64,000 nt of DNA from Siphonodentalium dalli (taxonomy: Eukaryota; Mollusca; Scaphopoda; Gadilida; Siphonodentaliidae). Every line of letters begins with the position of its first letter. Position 1 is the first letter of the stretch. This document shows positions 62,612-64,000 of this stretch, piece by piece. The stretch covers positions 175,184,556-175,248,555 of the forward strand of contig CP136067.1 of NCBI GenBank assembly GCA_032622095.1, in the 5' to 3' direction. The position numbers and the translations under genes are program-made. The notes beneath the pieces are model-generated. The model was not told the DNA's origin. It saw only the letters and a list, made by a program, of their open reading frames with translations, and ran no database searches.

Positions 62612-64000
62612 CTTGTGGATAATGGAGCCAAAAAACGTAACCAACAACGATGTTTTTATTTACCAAAGAGACTATTCAAATATTCAAAGAAAAACATAAA
62701 AATATTCATCAACCATATCTCAGTGGCTGACTGGAGAACAGTACTTTATAACCAGGACTGCAATGAAGCCTATAACATATTTCATGGTAAAATAATGAGC
62801 ACTTATAATCTTAACTTCCCAAAAAAGAGGAAGAAAGTCCAAATATCTAATAATCAAAATCCATGGATAACAACAGGTATACTGAACTCCATCAGAAGAA
62901 GGAATAAACTTTATAAAATATTCATTAAAGTCAGAATAAAATATAATAATGAGCAATACAAGAAGTATAGAAATAAAGTAAACTCAATTATTCGAACTTC
63001 TAAGCAGCATTTTTATCATAGTAAGTTCCAACTGTAAGAAAGTAACATTAATGCTACATTGAAACTAATCAAAAACATTCTCAACAAAAAATAGAGTAAC
63101 AGCACCACAACAGAGTTCTTATATGATAATAAATACATCAATGATAAGAAGGAAATTGCTGCCAAATTTAATGATTTTTTCACGAATATTGGACCAAACC
63201 TTGCTGCCAAGATAAGATCTTGTGAAAATCCGCCAGACTACCTTAATCAGCCACACCCAACTGATTTCCTTGATTTATTAAAAAGCATCAATTCTAAAAA
63301 GGCGGCAGGTATTGATGAACTGAAATGTTCTATTCTGAAGACATGTTCCGAATTTATTATTAAACCCATTACACATATCTGTAATCTCTCCCTATCTAAT
63401 GGCATATTCCCAGACCTCGTGAAGGTATCTAAAGTTATTCCAATCTACAAATCTAAAGACCCAACAATTTTAAGTAACTACAGGGCACAGGCCAGTATCT
63501 GTGCTACCCATTTTCTCAAAAATTCTTGAAAAACTGATGTACACCAGAATGGATAAATACCTTACAAAATACATTATTCTATATTGTAGCCAATATGGCT
63601 TCAGAAAAAAAATCACTCAACTATTCTTGCTTTAACTGATTTATTAGAAAAAATAACTCAAGATTTAGATAAAAAAGAACACACGATTGGAGTATTATTA
63701 GATTTATCCAAGGCATTTGACACTATAAACCACAATATAATGATTAATAAACTCGAACACTATGACTGTCGGGGGAAGGGGGGGGGGGGTGCACTGAACT
63801 GGTTCCGCAGCTACCTGTCAAATAGAAAGCAATATGTACAATACGAAGGCAACTTTTCCTGCCAAACAAATATAACCTGTGGCGTGCCACAGGGATCCAT
63901 ACTTGGCCCTCTTCTCGTCTTATATACATGAATGATCTTCCAAATGTGTGCAAAGAATTAAAGGTAATACTATTTGCTGATGATACAAATGCCTTTTACT
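62576..64000 (+). pseudogene. Reverse-transcriptase remnant of the non-LTR element
   Basis: A linker rich in basic residues (62576-63037) leads to KKAAGIDELK at about 63298, PIYKSKDPTILSNYR at about 63440, LDLSKAFDTINH, GVPQGSILGP and FADD. A frameshift follows SNYR near 63480, another lies near 63610, and a stop-plus-shift near 63930 precedes FADD. The window ends shortly after the catalytic FADD box. Confidence 0.85.

Larger units (their letters stand above)
61532..64000 (+). mobile_element. Decayed CR1/Jockey-type non-LTR retrotransposon, cut by window end
   Basis: Protein homology is continuous in order but spread over all three frames with many stops. A PHD-like cysteine cluster (CSTC, CCDMC, HLYCC, then WFCHHC in another frame) lies at about 61550-61710. 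An AP-endonuclease region carries HFNIRSL and VTET (about 61996-62095), MGDFNI (62398-62415) and DHLPIYL (62591-62611). The reverse transcriptase carries LLDLSKAFDTINH (about 63698-63736), GVPQGSILGPLL (about 63880-63915) and FADDTN (63973-63990). A G-rich tract at about 63771-63788 interrupts the reverse transcriptase. The 3' part is outside the window. The copy cannot encode a functional protein. Confidence 0.9.

Overview
This is a stretch of eukaryotic, almost certainly metazoan, non-coding DNA. It has no operons, ribosome-binding sites or dense ORFs. It does have non-LTR retrotransposon copies, satellite DNA, Helitron-like elements, microsatellites and a C2H2 zinc-finger array. The dispersed repeats (for example the GGGCCATAACTCTG family near 16.7-17.3 kb) and the Helitron-like elements with internal minisatellites resemble what is common in molluscs. 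I therefore lean to a marine lophotrochozoan, probably a mollusc, with moderate confidence. I found no intact protein-coding gene, tRNA, rRNA or CRISPR array.

Layout. 0-7.5 kb: satellite array A (168-bp monomers), split at 1.2-2.4 kb by a 5'-truncated non-LTR element. 7.5-9.2 kb: degenerate repeats, an (ATT)n and a C16 tract. 9.25-12.6 kb: four Helitron-like elements joined head to tail on the + strand. 13.26-15.72 kb: a foldback element with ~520-530-bp arms and a minisatellite that flips orientation at its centre. 16-17.3 kb: a retroposon 3' tail and dispersed repeats. 18.3-24.9 kb: satellite array B, the same family as array A but on the opposite strand, with an 11-monomer higher-order duplication of 1837 bp.

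25.2-36.5 kb: a macrosatellite with a ~1354-bp unit (8 full units plus 462 bp). Each unit is a 458-bp MITE-like segment with 19-bp imperfect terminal inverted repeats plus an ~895-bp spacer, and the array starts and stops at MITE termini. 37.0-48.4 kb: three tandem copies of a 3.72-3.84-kb segment. Each holds an antisense retroposon 3' end with a ~92-bp target duplication and a stack of minus-strand Helitron-like elements; the third stack runs on to 50.47 kb. 50.5-57.2 kb: mostly unrecognised sequence with a 485-bp tandem duplication and a small minisatellite. 57.2-57.9 kb: a minus-strand C2H2 zinc-finger reading frame broken by two compensating indels. 58.1-60.6 kb: an older fourth copy of the duplicated segment that lacks both insertions and so preserves the empty sites. 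61.5-64 kb: a decayed non-LTR element with PHD-like, endonuclease and reverse-transcriptase domains, running off the window.

The parts are linked by amplification rather than by a pathway: satellites with higher-order units, Helitrons that appear to stack on one another, a MITE-bounded macrosatellite, and a segmental triplication whose history can be ordered from the fourth copy. The strongest candidates for something not yet well described are the MITE-delimited macrosatellite and the stacked Helitrons with exact CTAG|TC junctions, which also carry about twenty NRF1-like palindromes.
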